A DNA stretch of 64,000 bases, from positions 1-64,000 of the forward strand of contig JALHMT010000010.1 of the NCBI GenBank assembly GCA_022843905.1, in the 5' to 3' direction. Positions 52,663 to 63,655 of the stretch are shown here, one piece after another. Each line of letters opens with the position of its first letter. The first letter of the stretch is position 1. The notes beneath the pieces are model-generated. The model was given only the letters and a program-made list of their open reading frames with translations. It was not told where the DNA came from and did not search any database. The translations under genes and the position numbers were made by a program. This stretch comes from Rubrivivax sp. Its GTDB lineage: Bacteria > Pseudomonadota > Gammaproteobacteria > Burkholderiales > Burkholderiaceae_C.

Positions 52663-52974
52663 ATGCCTGCAGACCTCATCATTCCCGACCGCGCCGAATT
52701 CGTGGACGTGTTGCGCCTGATGCGCCGCGGGCTGACACTGGTGCACGGCAGCGACGGCACCGGCGGATGCCTGATCGACGGCAGCGTGGTCTACCACTCC
52801 TTCGAGCCGCTGTCGCGCTACGGCCTCATCGACCAGATCCCCGTCAACCCACGCGACACCACGGCGCGACACTACCGCCTGACGCCGCGTGGCCGCGACT
52901 TCGCCGACCGTGCCTGCGCGCACTGGAAGCGGCAGCCGCTGCTGAGACGACTGGCGGTGCGGCTGGCGGGCTGA
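52663..52974 (+). CDS. Small hypothetical protein, possible winged helix
   Basis: A 103-residue protein of unknown function. The order of segments (AEFVDVLRLMRRGLTLVHGS, YHSFEPLSRYGLIDQIP, ARHYRLTPRGRDFADRACAH) resembles a winged-helix fold: helix, strand, helix, then a wing ending in the common YRLTPRGRDFA phrase of transcriptional regulators. A regulatory role is possible. It is divergent from dbpA and lies 51 bp before the Suv3-like gene. Confidence 0.7.
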   Translation: MPADLIIPDRAEFVDVLRLMRRGLTLVHGSDGTGGCLIDGSVVYHSFEPLSRYGLIDQIPVNPRDTTARHYRLTPRGRDFADRACAHWKRQPLLRRLAVRLAG

Positions 52975-53025
52975 CGACCGCACCCGCGGCGCCTTCGGCG
53001 CGGCAGCGGCCAGCTTTCGGCAGGA

Positions 53026-55455
<2,430 letters not shown>

Positions 55456-55490
55456 GGGCGAAGGAATCGCCGCGGGTCAACGGGCGGGGC

Positions 55491-55637
55491 GCCACTGCCG
55501 CAGGCGGGCTCCAGAAACCGCGCATCAATGCGCTCTGTTTCGTCCTTCTCAAGGTCCAGCATGGCTTCAGCCATCCATGCGGGCATGAAGACCTCGCGAC
55601 GGTCGGCCACACGTTGTTTCTGTTTGACGAGGTTCAT
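55491..55637 (-). pseudogene. Truncated N6-adenine DNA methylase, N-terminal fragment
   Basis: The frame begins MNLVKQKQRVADRREVFMPA and ends its resemblance at RFLEPACGSG, the SAM-binding motif of type I/II N6-adenine methylases. About 49 residues remain of a protein normally several hundred long. Past 55491 the frame stays open to 55335 but reads antisense of the helicase gene and no longer resembles a methylase. Its ATG overlaps the toxin stop as ATGA, so antitoxin, toxin and methylase once formed one operon. A deletion or rearrangement removed the rest. Confidence 0.7.
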
Positions 55638-56035
55638 TGTTTCGTTGCTGGCCAAAGGCGAGCGAAGTCGAACGAGAGTTGGCGGTGATGCCGGATGGAC
55701 AGCAAGTACACGGATGGCTTGGCATCAGCGGGCGCATCCACCACCGTGTAGAGCATCAGGTAGTCGCCATGCAGATACTCACGCAGCGCATCCGGCGCGC
55801 CGGCTGGCAGCGAAGCCAATTGCGCCAGCGCCTCGGCCGACTGCGGCGGGTTGGCCAGATAGCGCCGACCGATGCGCGGGAAGCGCCGCAGGTTGGGGAT
55901 GACAGTGGCGCGCAGTTCGGCCAGCAAGTCATCGAAGGCAAACCCGGCGTCCGCTTCCGCCAAGAACGCCTCGATGGCGTCCAGGCTTTGCAGGAAACTC
56001 GCGGTCAGCTCGACCCGGTACAGCGGGTCAGCCAC
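55634..56035 (-). CDS. ParE/RelE-type toxin
   Basis: A 133-residue toxin of the RelE/ParE superfamily. The core is YRVELTASFLQSLDAIEAFL, then RFPRIGRRYLANPP, REYLHGDYLMLYTVVD and SVYLLSIRHHRQLSFDF. The C-terminal strand with R-H-H is typical. It would inhibit gyrase (ParE) or cleave mRNA on ribosomes (RelE); sequence alone does not decide. The start chosen is GTG at 56035, which overlaps the antitoxin by 8 bp. The longer frame to 56176 is antisense-like relative to the antitoxin reading. Confidence 0.85.
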   Translation of the reverse strand: MADPLYRVELTASFLQSLDAIEAFLAEADAGFAFDDLLAELRATVIPNLRRFPRIGRRYLANPPQSAEALAQLASLPAGAPDALREYLHGDYLMLYTVVDAPADAKPSVYLLSIRHHRQLSFDFARLWPATKQ

Positions 56036-56375
56036 GCTTCTTGGTTGCAAGCTTGTCAGGGTTCGCAGGGCTGGACGCCTTGGCCGCAGCCTTGCGGCGC
56101 TGCTGCAGCTGGCCGATGGCCCCATCCGCCTCGAAGGTGCGGCCGGCTGCGATGTCGGCCAGGCCGCGCTTGGCATCGTCGATCAACAGCAGGTGGATGC
56201 GCTCCCGCTCCAGCCGGTGGTAGTAGTCCAGCCGGTCGGCGTCGATCAGGGCGACGTAGCTTTCACCGTTCTTGGTGATGATCTTCTCGGCGCCGGCCTT
56301 GGCCTGATCGGCCAGCTCGGACAGGTTGGCGCGCGCCTGGGTGAAGGGCACCACATCGCTGGCTGAAAAGCCCAT
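56028..56375 (-). CDS. Phd/YefM-type antitoxin
   Basis: A 115-residue antitoxin. The N-terminal Phd/YefM DNA-binding domain (SDVVPFTQARANLSELADQA, then IITKNGESYVALIDAD) is followed by an extended, charged C-terminus (LQQRRKAAAKASSPANPDKL) that would wrap the toxin. The gene overlaps the toxin start by 8 bp. A 12-bp palindrome lies upstream and is a likely site for autorepression. Start MGFSAS at 56375 has AGGAG close upstream. Confidence 0.88.
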   Translation of the reverse strand: MGFSASDVVPFTQARANLSELADQAKAGAEKIITKNGESYVALIDADRLDYYHRLERERIHLLLIDDAKRGLADIAAGRTFEADGAIGQLQQRRKAAAKASSPANPDKLATKKRG

Positions 56376-56399
56376 GGCTGGCTCCTGAGGGGGTAGTTG

Positions 56400-56411
56400 A
56401 CAGAATTCTGT
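56400..56411 (-). promoter_or_regulatory. Palindromic operator of the toxin-antitoxin pair
   Basis: ACAGAATTCTGT is a perfect 12-bp palindrome 25 bp upstream of the antitoxin ATG, the usual position for an autoregulatory antitoxin-binding site. Confidence 0.55.
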
Positions 56412-56444
56412 GCAGTCTACCTCAGCCCCCAAAGCTTGCCGCCC

Positions 56445-57194
56445 TCACCCCATCGTCGCCACCCGCCACAGCAACCCCACCCCCGCCGCCGACACCAGCA
56501 GCCACACGGCCTTGAAGGCCTGCGGCCCCGACAGCCGGGCATGCAGCCGGCTGCCGATGAGGTAGCCCACCACGGCAGCGGGCAGCAGCGTGGCGGCCAA
56601 CACCAGCAGGCCCTGCTGGGTGTAGAAGCCGCTGGCGGTGAACATCGCCAGGCGCAGCCAGCCGGCGCCGAAGATGAGCGCGGCCACCGAGGCTCGCAGC
56701 ACGTCCTTGTCGGTGACGCGGCGGGCCAGGTAGCTGGCGTAGATGGGGCCGCCCGTGCCGTACATCGCCGTGAAGACGCCGCCGAACAGGCCGGCCGGCA
56801 CGGCCCAGCCCGGGGCGACCGGTGCGGTGGTCTGCTTCTTCAGCAGGTTCCAGCTGGCATAGAGCAAGGCGAAGGCGCCCAGCACGGCCAGCAGAAAGCG
56901 CTCGGGCGCGCGCGCCAGCAGGTAGACGCCGGCCACCATGCCCACCAGCAGGAAGGGCACCAGTCGCAACAGCTCGCGCTTGTCGACGTTGCGCCGGTTC
57001 TTCAGCCCCAGCAGCAGCCCGGCCACCAGGTCGAACAGCAGCATCATGGGCACCGCGAAGCGCAGCGGCAGGAACTGCGCCAGCAGCGGGATGGCCACGA
57101 TGGACGCACCGAAGCCGGTGAGGCCGTAGACCGTATAGGCCAGCACCACCGCTGCGGCGGCGGCCAGCAGCGTGGGCCAGGGCAGGTCGAGCAC
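56445..57194 (-). CDS. TauE/SafE-family anion exporter
   Basis: A 249-residue inner-membrane protein with about seven to eight hydrophobic segments. The family hallmark GLTGFGASIVAIPLLAQFL lies near residues 24-42, and its repeat GLFGGVFTAMYGTGGPIYAS near 133-152. Family members export sulfite, sulfoacetate or other organosulfur anions. It starts 10 bp after the ThDP-enzyme gene stop and is probably cotranscribed. That makes export of an organic or sulfur-containing product of the cluster a possibility. Confidence 0.88.
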   Translation of the reverse strand: MLDLPWPTLLAAAAAVVLAYTVYGLTGFGASIVAIPLLAQFLPLRFAVPMMLLFDLVAGLLLGLKNRRNVDKRELLRLVPFLLVGMVAGVYLLARAPERFLLAVLGAFALLYASWNLLKKQTTAPVAPGWAVPAGLFGGVFTAMYGTGGPIYASYLARRVTDKDVLRASVAALIFGAGWLRLAMFTASGFYTQQGLLVLAATLLPAAVVGYLIGSRLHARLSGPQAFKAVWLLVSAAGVGLLWRVATMG

Positions 57195-57204
57195 AGGGGC
57201 GCCG

Positions 57205-58854
57205 TCAGCGTTTGATCATCGGCGCCGGTACACCCTCGATCATCACGTTGACGCAGGCCGGCTGGCCGCTGGCCCGCGCCGCCTGCGCGGTGGCGGCCAT
57301 GTCGGCGGGGTCGGTGACGACGGCCCCCCAGGCGCCGAAGGCCACGGCCACGGCGTCGTAGCGCGTGGCGTTCAGCTCGCAGCCCAGCAGGCGGTCAGCG
57401 CCGTAGTCGCGCAGCTGGATCTGGTACTCGGCGTTCCAGCGCGCGTCGTTGCCGATCACGGCCACGAAGCCCAGGCCGCAGCGCACGGCGGTGTCGAATT
57501 CGGCGATGTGGAAACCCACGGTGCCGTCGCCCATCACCGCCACCACGGGCGCTTCGGGCTGTGCCACGCGGGCGGCCAGCGCGTACGGCAGGCCCGATCC
57601 GATGGAGCCGGCCACACCGTTGTTGACGCGATGCGGCGCGCTCAGGCAGGCCATGGCCCACTGGCCGATCTCGCCGCCATCGCACACCAGCACGGCGTCG
57701 GGGTGGCTGTCCAGCAGGGCCTGCAGCGGGCGCAGCATCTGCACCGGGTGCAGGCGGCCGGGCAGTTCGGAACGGGCGCTGTCCCAGGCCGCAGGGCGGT
57801 AGGCGACGGCGCTGCGCACGTCGGCGCGCCAGGCGGCGTTGGCATGCGGGCGGGCAGCCGCGGCCAGGGCCTTCAAGGCCTCGGGGGCGTCGGCCATCGC
57901 CGTGAGCTGCAGCCGGGCACCGAGCGCCTTCCGCGCACGTTCGATCTCGGCCGGCTCGGCGTCGATCTGCATCACCACGGCGTTGGCCGGGAAAGGCGCC
58001 TGGCCGAACTTCAGCGTGAAGTCGACGCGCTTGCCCAGCAGCAGCACGGCATCGGCCTGCGCCAGCACCTGGGCGAAGGCGCCCAGGCTGGCATCGGCCA
58101 CGCCGCGCGGGCTTTCCATGCCCACCACCGGGATGCCGCTGGCGGCTTCCAGCGCGGCCAGCGCGGCACGGCCCGGCCGCGTCATGCTGGCCGGGCCGGC
58201 CAGGATCAGCGGGCGCTGCGCGCTGGCCAGGCGCTGCATCACCTGGGCCGCCACGGCGGCGTCCAGCGGCATCGCCTCGGCCTCGAAGGCGGCAGCGTCG
58301 GGCACGGCGACCGTGAAGGCCTTGTCGAGCGCGTCGGTGGGCAGGCTCAGGTGCACCGGCCCGGGCCGGCCCGAGCGCGCGATGCGGATGGCACGCGCCA
58401 CGTCGGTGGCCAGGGTGTCGGCGCTCTCGCAGGTCCAGGACGCCTTGCAGACCGGCGCGGCCATCTCGGCCTGGCGCATCTCCTGGAAGGCGCCGCGGCC
58501 CAGCTGGTCCTGCGGCGCGTGGCCCGACAGCAGCACCACGGGCGCTTCGGCCATGGCCGCGGTGTACAGCGCCGAGACCGCATTCGCATGCCCCGGTCCG
58601 CCGGTGACGAGCGCGATGCCGACCTGTCCGGTGATGCGCGCGTAGGCATCGGCCATGTGCACGGTGGCCGCTTCGTGGCGCGTGTGGATCAGCGACAGGC
58701 CCGAGCCGATGGCGGCATCGAACACCGGCATGATGTGGTTGCCCGAGAGCGTGAAGACCTGGGTCGTGCCGGCGCGGCGCAGCGCGGCGACCAGGGCATC
58801 GGCGCCGCGGCGTCCTGGGGGGGGTGATGACGGAGTGGCTGAAGGCGGAGGCAT
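57205..58854 (-). CDS. Thiamine-diphosphate enzyme, acetolactate-synthase-like
   Basis: A 549-residue ThDP enzyme with the usual three domains. The Pyr domain has the catalytic Glu in HTRHEAATVHMADAYARITG, residues ~58-77. The central domain carries LILAGPASMTRPG and VLLLGKRVDFTLKFGQAPFP. The PP domain has the ThDP-binding VVAVMGDGTVGFHIAEFDTA, then a downstream Asn (IGNDARWNAEYQIQLRDYG). Family members decarboxylate or condense 2-oxo acids: acetolactate synthase, benzoylformate, oxalyl-CoA or sulfopyruvate enzymes. No ALS small subunit is adjacent, so a catabolic role is more likely. It follows the flavoprotein by 118 bp and precedes tauE by 10 bp. Confidence 0.88.
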   Translation of the reverse strand: MPPPSATPSSPPPGRRGADALVAALRRAGTTQVFTLSGNHIMPVFDAAIGSGLSLIHTRHEAATVHMADAYARITGQVGIALVTGGPGHANAVSALYTAAMAEAPVVLLSGHAPQDQLGRGAFQEMRQAEMAAPVCKASWTCESADTLATDVARAIRIARSGRPGPVHLSLPTDALDKAFTVAVPDAAAFEAEAMPLDAAVAAQVMQRLASAQRPLILAGPASMTRPGRAALAALEAASGIPVVGMESPRGVADASLGAFAQVLAQADAVLLLGKRVDFTLKFGQAPFPANAVVMQIDAEPAEIERARKALGARLQLTAMADAPEALKALAAAARPHANAAWRADVRSAVAYRPAAWDSARSELPGRLHPVQMLRPLQALLDSHPDAVLVCDGGEIGQWAMACLSAPHRVNNGVAGSIGSGLPYALAARVAQPEAPVVAVMGDGTVGFHIAEFDTAVRCGLGFVAVIGNDARWNAEYQIQLRDYGADRLLGCELNATRYDAVAVAFGAWGAVVTDPADMAATAQAARASGQPACVNVMIEGVPAPMIKR

Positions 58855-58972
58855 CTTGGGTCGGGGTGATCGCGGTAGGGTTGGAAGGGGCTCGGCCTGC
58901 AGCGCCTTGGGGCGGCGGCGCTGCGGCAGAGCCTGGACGTGAGGGACGGCGGCGCAGCGCGGTGCGGGCGGA

Positions 58973-60715
58973 TCACTCCGCCGCAGCGGCCTCTTCGCTC
59001 AGGATCGTCTGCCCCGGCTTCACGCGCGTGAAGCGCACCGGCTCGCGGCTGGTCTGAAGTTCGGCGCCCTGCTGCCTGACGACGACGAAGGTGGAATCGG
59101 GCAGGCTGCCGGTCTCGGGGTGGTCTTCACGGAAGTGCGCGCCGCGAGAGTCCTCGCGCGCCAGCGCCGAGGTGGCGATGACACGGCTGATGGCGATCAG
59201 GTTCTTCAGGTTCAGCCAGTCGTGCCAGCTCAGGTTGAAGGCGCGGTCGTCGTCGGCCACGCCGGTGCGGGCGAGCTGCACGTCGAGCGCATCGAGCGTC
59301 ACCAGGGCACGCTGCAGGCCCTCTGCGGTGCGCAGGATGCCGACGTCTTCCCACATGCATTCGAACAGCGATTCGCGCAGGGTGTCGACCGAGCCGGGCG
59401 CCTGCGCGAAGGGCAGCAGGTGCGTGGCCGCAGCGGCCGCCAGGGCGGCTTCGTCGGGCGAGCGCAGCGCGCCGTGCTTCTGCACCCAGGCGGCCATGGT
59501 GTCGCCCGCGATGCCGCCGAACACGGTGCTGTTGGCCACGCCGTTGCCGCCCAGCCGGTTGGCACCATGCACGCCGCCGGTGTCCTCGCCGGCAGCGAAC
59601 AGGCCCGGCAGCGCCGTGCTGCAGTCGGCGCGGAAGACCACGCCACCCATCAGGTAGTGCGCCGTGGGCACCACTTCGACCAGGCCGCCGGCGAGGTCGA
59701 AGCCGCAGTCGCCGCAGCGCTCGACCATGCCCTTGAACTGCTCGCGCACCTTGTCCGGGCCCAGGTGCGACATCTGGATGTAGACACCGCCGTTGGGCGA
59801 GGTGCGGCCTTCGCGCATCTCGGCGAAGATGGACCGCGAGACGATGTCGCGCGTGGCGCGTTCGGCGCGCGGGTCGTACGACGACATGAAGCGCTGCTTG
59901 TCGCCGTTGAGCAGGTAGCCGCCGGCGCCGCGCAGGCCCTCTTCGAGCACCGTGCCGGTCATGCGCGTGTGGTTGCCGGCCAGCAGCCCGGTGGGGTGGA
60001 ACTGCACCATCTCCATGTCGCGCACCGCCAGGCCGGCACGCAGCGCCATCGCCAGGCCGTCGCAGCTCTTGTCGCCCGAGGGCGTGTGGTACTTGTACAT
60101 GGTCGGGCCGCCGCCGGTGGCCAGCAGCACGGCCTTGGCCTGCACGAAGACGAAGCCGCCGGTGCGCATGTCGATCATCAGCACGCCGGCCAGCGCGTGG
60201 CCGTCGGCGGTCTTGATGAGATCGACGGCGCGGTGCTCTTCCAGGCGCGAGATGCCGCGCGCCCAGACCTGCTCCGACAGCCGGTTGATGATCTCGATGC
60301 CGGTGAGGTCGCCCTTGTGCACCGTGCGGTCGAAGGTCTGGCCGGCGAAGGCCTTCTGGTGCACGCTGCCGTCGGGGTTGCGGTCGAAGAAGCAGCCGAG
60401 CTCGTTCTCGAGTTCGTGCACGCGCTCGATGGCGGTGCTGACCAGCGTCCAGGCCAGGTCCTGGTCGGCCAGCCACTTGCTGCCGTCGATGGTGTCCATG
60501 AAGTGGCGCTCGACGGAATCGCCCGGCGCCAGCGCCACGTTGTAGCCGCCCTGCACCATGCGCGTGCAGCCGCACTTGCCCAGCAGGCCCTTCACCGCGA
60601 CGGTGATGTCCAGCTGCGGCGCGGCCTGGTGCGCGTGCAGCGCGGCGAAAAGACCGGCCCCGCCCGAGCCGAGGATCAGGATGTCGGTCTGGACTCTGCG
60701 GATGTCGATGCTCAT
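58973..60715 (-). CDS. Fumarate reductase/succinate dehydrogenase-type flavoprotein
   Basis: A 580-residue FAD protein. It has the dinucleotide motif DILILGSGGAGLFAALHAH, substrate segment VQFHPTGLLAGNHTRM, active-site region RDIVSRSIFAEM and FAAGEDTGGVHGANRLGGNG. At the site where SdhA/FrdA carry a His for covalent FAD this protein reads KCGCTRMVQGG, so FAD is probably non-covalent, as in L-aspartate oxidase. An Fe-S subunit gene is not found nearby, though two cytochrome b-like subunits lie upstream in the cluster. The start overlaps the stop of the small dehydratase subunit as ATGA. It may oxidise or reduce the dicarboxylate made by the dehydratase. Confidence 0.87.
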   Translation of the reverse strand: MSIDIRRVQTDILILGSGGAGLFAALHAHQAAPQLDITVAVKGLLGKCGCTRMVQGGYNVALAPGDSVERHFMDTIDGSKWLADQDLAWTLVSTAIERVHELENELGCFFDRNPDGSVHQKAFAGQTFDRTVHKGDLTGIEIINRLSEQVWARGISRLEEHRAVDLIKTADGHALAGVLMIDMRTGGFVFVQAKAVLLATGGGPTMYKYHTPSGDKSCDGLAMALRAGLAVRDMEMVQFHPTGLLAGNHTRMTGTVLEEGLRGAGGYLLNGDKQRFMSSYDPRAERATRDIVSRSIFAEMREGRTSPNGGVYIQMSHLGPDKVREQFKGMVERCGDCGFDLAGGLVEVVPTAHYLMGGVVFRADCSTALPGLFAAGEDTGGVHGANRLGGNGVANSTVFGGIAGDTMAAWVQKHGALRSPDEAALAAAAATHLLPFAQAPGSVDTLRESLFECMWEDVGILRTAEGLQRALVTLDALDVQLARTGVADDDRAFNLSWHDWLNLKNLIAISRVIATSALAREDSRGAHFREDHPETGSLPDSTFVVVRQQGAELQTSREPVRFTRVKPGQTILSEEAAAAE

Positions 60716-61323
60716 CGCCCCACTCCCAGCCCGGCCAGCACCTGCGCGCGGCGCGACATCGCGTCCTTCTGCACCACGCTGTAGAGGCTGCCGCCGACGC
60801 TGTCCATCGCCACCAGCAGGGGGCCGAAGTCCTTGATGCGGAACTTCCACAGCGACTCGGGGTTGAGGTCGTCCATGTCCACGTCCTCGATCTGCTCGAC
60901 CCAGGTGGTCTCGAGCGCCGCCGTGCCGCCGACGATGGCCAGATAGGCACCGCCCATCGCCGCGAAGGCCTGCGACGAGCCTTCGCGCAGCCCGCCCTTG
61001 CCGACGATCAGCCGCACGCCGTACTGCTGCATCAGCGGCTGCGTGAAGCGCTCCATGCGGTCGGAGGTGGTGGTGCCGATGCACACCGGCTCGTAGCCGG
61101 CCGGGAACTGCTCGCTGGGCGCCACCTTCTTCACGTTGGGCGCGGTGTGGATCACGGCGTGTCCGTTCAGGTCGAAGCGCGCCTTGCGGCCGCGGTCGAA
61201 CATGTGGATCTGCGTGGCGTCACGGATGCCGTAGAGCGTGCGCTGCAGGGTGACGGTGTCGTTGACGCGCAGCGCACGCACCTGCGCCTCGGTCACCGGC
61301 ATCTGGAAATCGTGGTGGGCCAT
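60712..61323 (-). CDS. Class I fumarase/tartrate dehydratase, beta subunit
   Basis: A 203-residue small subunit of a two-component Fe-S hydro-lyase (FumA C-terminal/TtdB family). Typical segments are LRVNDTVTLQRTLYGIRDAT, PNVKKVAPSEQFPAGYEPVCIGTTTSDRME in two parts, LIVGKGGLREGSSQAFAAMG and IEDVDMDDLNPESLWKFRIK. With the alpha subunit encoded 19 bp upstream it hydrates or dehydrates fumarate/malate or L-tartrate/oxaloacetate. Its stop overlaps the flavoprotein start. Confidence 0.92.
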   Translation of the reverse strand: MAHHDFQMPVTEAQVRALRVNDTVTLQRTLYGIRDATQIHMFDRGRKARFDLNGHAVIHTAPNVKKVAPSEQFPAGYEPVCIGTTTSDRMERFTQPLMQQYGVRLIVGKGGLREGSSQAFAAMGGAYLAIVGGTAALETTWVEQIEDVDMDDLNPESLWKFRIKDFGPLLVAMDSVGGSLYSVVQKDAMSRRAQVLAGLGVGR

Positions 61324-61342
61324 GACGGGGTTCCTGCGCTGG

Positions 61343-62218
61343 CTAGAAGCCGTAGCTCACGCCCTCGGGCGTGAAGGTGGCGCGCGCGCGGCGCGCCGAA
61401 TGGCACTGCATGTTCACGGCGATGGGGTTCATCGTGATGTGCGTGGCCGCCAGCTCGATGTGCACGGCGAACGCCGTCGAATCGCCGCCCAGGCCCTGCG
61501 GGCCCACGCCGAGCTGGTTCACCGCCGCCGAGAGCTGCGCTTCGAGCGCCGCGCCGTCGGGGTCGGCGCAATGCGTGCCCAGTTCGCGCGTGGCCGCGCG
61601 CTTGGCCAGCGCCACGGCCAGGTCGGACGTGCCGCCCAGGCCCACGCCGACGATGGTCGGCGGGCAGGTCTTGCCGCCGGCCGACAGCACGCAGTCGATC
61701 ACGAAGGTCTTGATGGCGTCGATGCCTTCGGCAGGGATGGCCATCTTCAGGAAGGAGTTGTTCTCCGAGCCGCTGCCCTTGGGCACCATCTCGATCTCCA
61801 GCCGATCGGGTGCGTCGATGAAGTCGACGTGGATCACCGGCACCTCGATGCCGCAGGAGCTGTGCTCGTTCTTTCGCGTCAGCGGATGCACCACCGAGCT
61901 GCGCAGCGGGTACTCGCGCGTGGCGCGCTCGCAGCCGCGGCGCAGCGCCTGCTTCAGCGCATAGCCGTCCACCGCCACGCCGCGCCCGATCCACACGTTG
62001 TAGATGGGCACGCCGGTGTCCTGGCACAGCAGGTTGTCGGTGCGCTCGGCGACCTCGATGTTGGTCACCATGGTGGCCAGCACCTGGCGCGCCGTGGGCG
62101 CCGTCTCGCCGGCCTGCAGGCGGCCGAAGCCGCGCTTGATGTCGGGCGGGAGGTCCTTCAGGGCGCGGATGTAGAGCGCCTTGGCGGCTTCTTCCACCGC
62201 CTGCAGGTCGACGTTCAT
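61343..62218 (-). CDS. Class I fumarase/tartrate dehydratase, alpha subunit
   Basis: A 291-residue large subunit carrying the [4Fe-4S] site. The three candidate Cys ligands are in LLCQDTGVPIYNVWIGRG, NEHSSCGIEVPVIHVDFI and AGGKTCPPTIVGVGLGGTSD. GSGSENNSFLKMAIPAEGID matches the family core. Separate alpha and beta genes are typical of TtdAB and of archaeal-type fumarases rather than E. coli FumA/B. Context with a Bug receptor and a flavoprotein suggests dicarboxylate or tartrate catabolism. It starts 34 bp after the receptor gene. Confidence 0.92.
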   Translation of the reverse strand: MNVDLQAVEEAAKALYIRALKDLPPDIKRGFGRLQAGETAPTARQVLATMVTNIEVAERTDNLLCQDTGVPIYNVWIGRGVAVDGYALKQALRRGCERATREYPLRSSVVHPLTRKNEHSSCGIEVPVIHVDFIDAPDRLEIEMVPKGSGSENNSFLKMAIPAEGIDAIKTFVIDCVLSAGGKTCPPTIVGVGLGGTSDLAVALAKRAATRELGTHCADPDGAALEAQLSAAVNQLGVGPQGLGGDSTAFAVHIELAATHITMNPIAVNMQCHSARRARATFTPEGVSYGF

Positions 62219-62252
62219 GCCGGATCCTTCGATGCAGTCGCTGCGAAAGGGC

Positions 62253-63242
62253 TCACTGTTGCGAGAGCTTGCGGTTCTTGACGACCTGGCCCCAGCGCAC
62301 CAGCTCGGCGTCCATCTGCCGGTTGAACTCGGCCGGCGTGTTGGCCACCGGGCTCATGCCCTGCACGAACAAACGAGCCTTGGTCTCGGTCTCGCCCAGC
62401 ACCTTGGCGGTGTCGCGGTGCACCTTGGCGATCACGTCGGCCGGCGTGCCGGCGGGCGCGAACAGGCCGAACCAGCCGTAGCTCTCGAAACCGGGCAGGC
62501 CGGACTCGCTGACCGTCGGCACGTCGGGCAGCTGCGGCTGGCGCTTGTTGCCGGTGACGGCCAGGGCACGCAGGCGGCCGTTGCCCAGCAGCGCCGAGGC
62601 GGCGGTGAAGTTGCCGACCATGAACTCGGTCTGCCTGCCGATGAGGTCGGAGAGGGCCGGGGCCTCGCCCTTGTAAGGCACGTGGCTGATTTCGATGCCG
62701 GCGGCGTCGGCGAGGTTCTCGGCAGCCAGGTGCACCTGGCTGCCGACGCCGGCCGAACCGAAGTTCAGGCCGCCCGGCTTGGCCTTGGCGGCAGCGATGA
62801 GGTCCTTCAGGCTCTTGATCGGCGAGCCGTCGGGCACCACCACCAGCATCGGACCGTTGGCCACGTTGGTGATCGGCACCAGGTCCTTCTTGGTGTCGAA
62901 GGCCATGTTCTTGTACAGGTGCGGGTTGATGGCGATGCTGCCCGAAGCCAGCAGCAGCGTGTAGCCGTCGTTGGCGGCCTTGGCCACCACGTCGGCGCCC
63001 ACGTTGCCGCCGGCGCCGGCGCGGTTCTCGACCACCACCGTCTGGCCCCACACGCCCGAGAGCTTCTGCGCCACCATGCGGGCCACCACGTCGGTCGAAC
63101 CACCCGGCGCGAAGGGCACCACGATGCGCACGGGCTTGGCCGGCCAGGCCTGTGCGAAGGCCGGCATCGCGGCCGGTCCGATCAGCAGCGCAGCGGTGGC
63201 GGCGGCGAGATGGCGAAGGGTGAAGCGGCGGGTCGGGTTCAT
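62253..63242 (-). CDS. Bug-family periplasmic receptor with twin-arginine signal
   Basis: A 329-residue solute-binding protein of the TctC/Bug type. The N-terminus NPTRRFTLRHLAAATAALL carries an RR pair with the x-F-T-L-R pattern of a Tat signal, followed by a cleavage region ending AFAQ. The mature protein starts AWPAKPVRIVVPFAPGGSTD. Other family segments are VVENRAGAGGNVGADVVAKA and VPYKGEAPALSDLIGRQTEF. It is followed closely by the dehydratase genes, so its ligand is probably their substrate. MTWRLPTM 7 codons upstream is an alternative start. No TctAB genes are in the cluster. Confidence 0.92.
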   Translation of the reverse strand: MNPTRRFTLRHLAAATAALLIGPAAMPAFAQAWPAKPVRIVVPFAPGGSTDVVARMVAQKLSGVWGQTVVVENRAGAGGNVGADVVAKAANDGYTLLLASGSIAINPHLYKNMAFDTKKDLVPITNVANGPMLVVVPDGSPIKSLKDLIAAAKAKPGGLNFGSAGVGSQVHLAAENLADAAGIEISHVPYKGEAPALSDLIGRQTEFMVGNFTAASALLGNGRLRALAVTGNKRQPQLPDVPTVSESGLPGFESYGWFGLFAPAGTPADVIAKVHRDTAKVLGETETKARLFVQGMSPVANTPAEFNRQMDAELVRWGQVVKNRKLSQQ

Positions 63243-63298
63243 GGTCGGGAGTCTCCAGGTCATTGATTCAGCGAAACGCTGCGCGCGGGCCCGGGGGC

Positions 63299-63655
63299 TC
63301 AGGCGAACAGCGACAGTGCAAAGGCCATGCCGGCAGCGGCGGCAAAGCCCACCGCTGCGGCAATCCAATTCTTGCGCAAGCCGGAGGCGCTGCCGAACTC
63401 GATCAGCAACAGCCGTACGCCGCCCATCATGTGCAAGGCCAGCAGCACCACCAGGCCCCATTCGGCGGCCTTGAACAGGGGATGGTCGGCCAGGCGCAGG
63501 AACCCGTCGAGCGCGGCCGCGCCATGCAGGGCCTGGCCGAGCGCCCAGAAGTGCAGCGGCAGGAACAGCGCCAGGGCCAGGCCCGACAGGCGGTGCATCA
63601 GGAAGGCCCAGTAGGCAGGATGCGACCGCGCCCGCTGGTCGTTGCCGCGCTTCAC
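63299..63655 (-). CDS. SdhC/FrdC-like cytochrome b membrane subunit
   Basis: A 118-residue protein with three TM helices. AYWAFLMHRLSGLALALFLP and LHFW give the conserved His/Arg-Ser (HRLSG) of succinate dehydrogenase cytochrome b556. LVVLLALHMMGGVRLLLIEF holds the second haem-ligand His candidate. It starts at GTG, overlapping the stop of the upstream gene (GTGA). It would anchor a dehydrogenase or reductase and exchange electrons with quinone. The upstream gene encodes a second, similar subunit. Confidence 0.82.
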   Translation of the reverse strand: MKRGNDQRARSHPAYWAFLMHRLSGLALALFLPLHFWALGQALHGAAALDGFLRLADHPLFKAAEWGLVVLLALHMMGGVRLLLIEFGSASGLRKNWIAAAVGFAAAAGMAFALSLFA

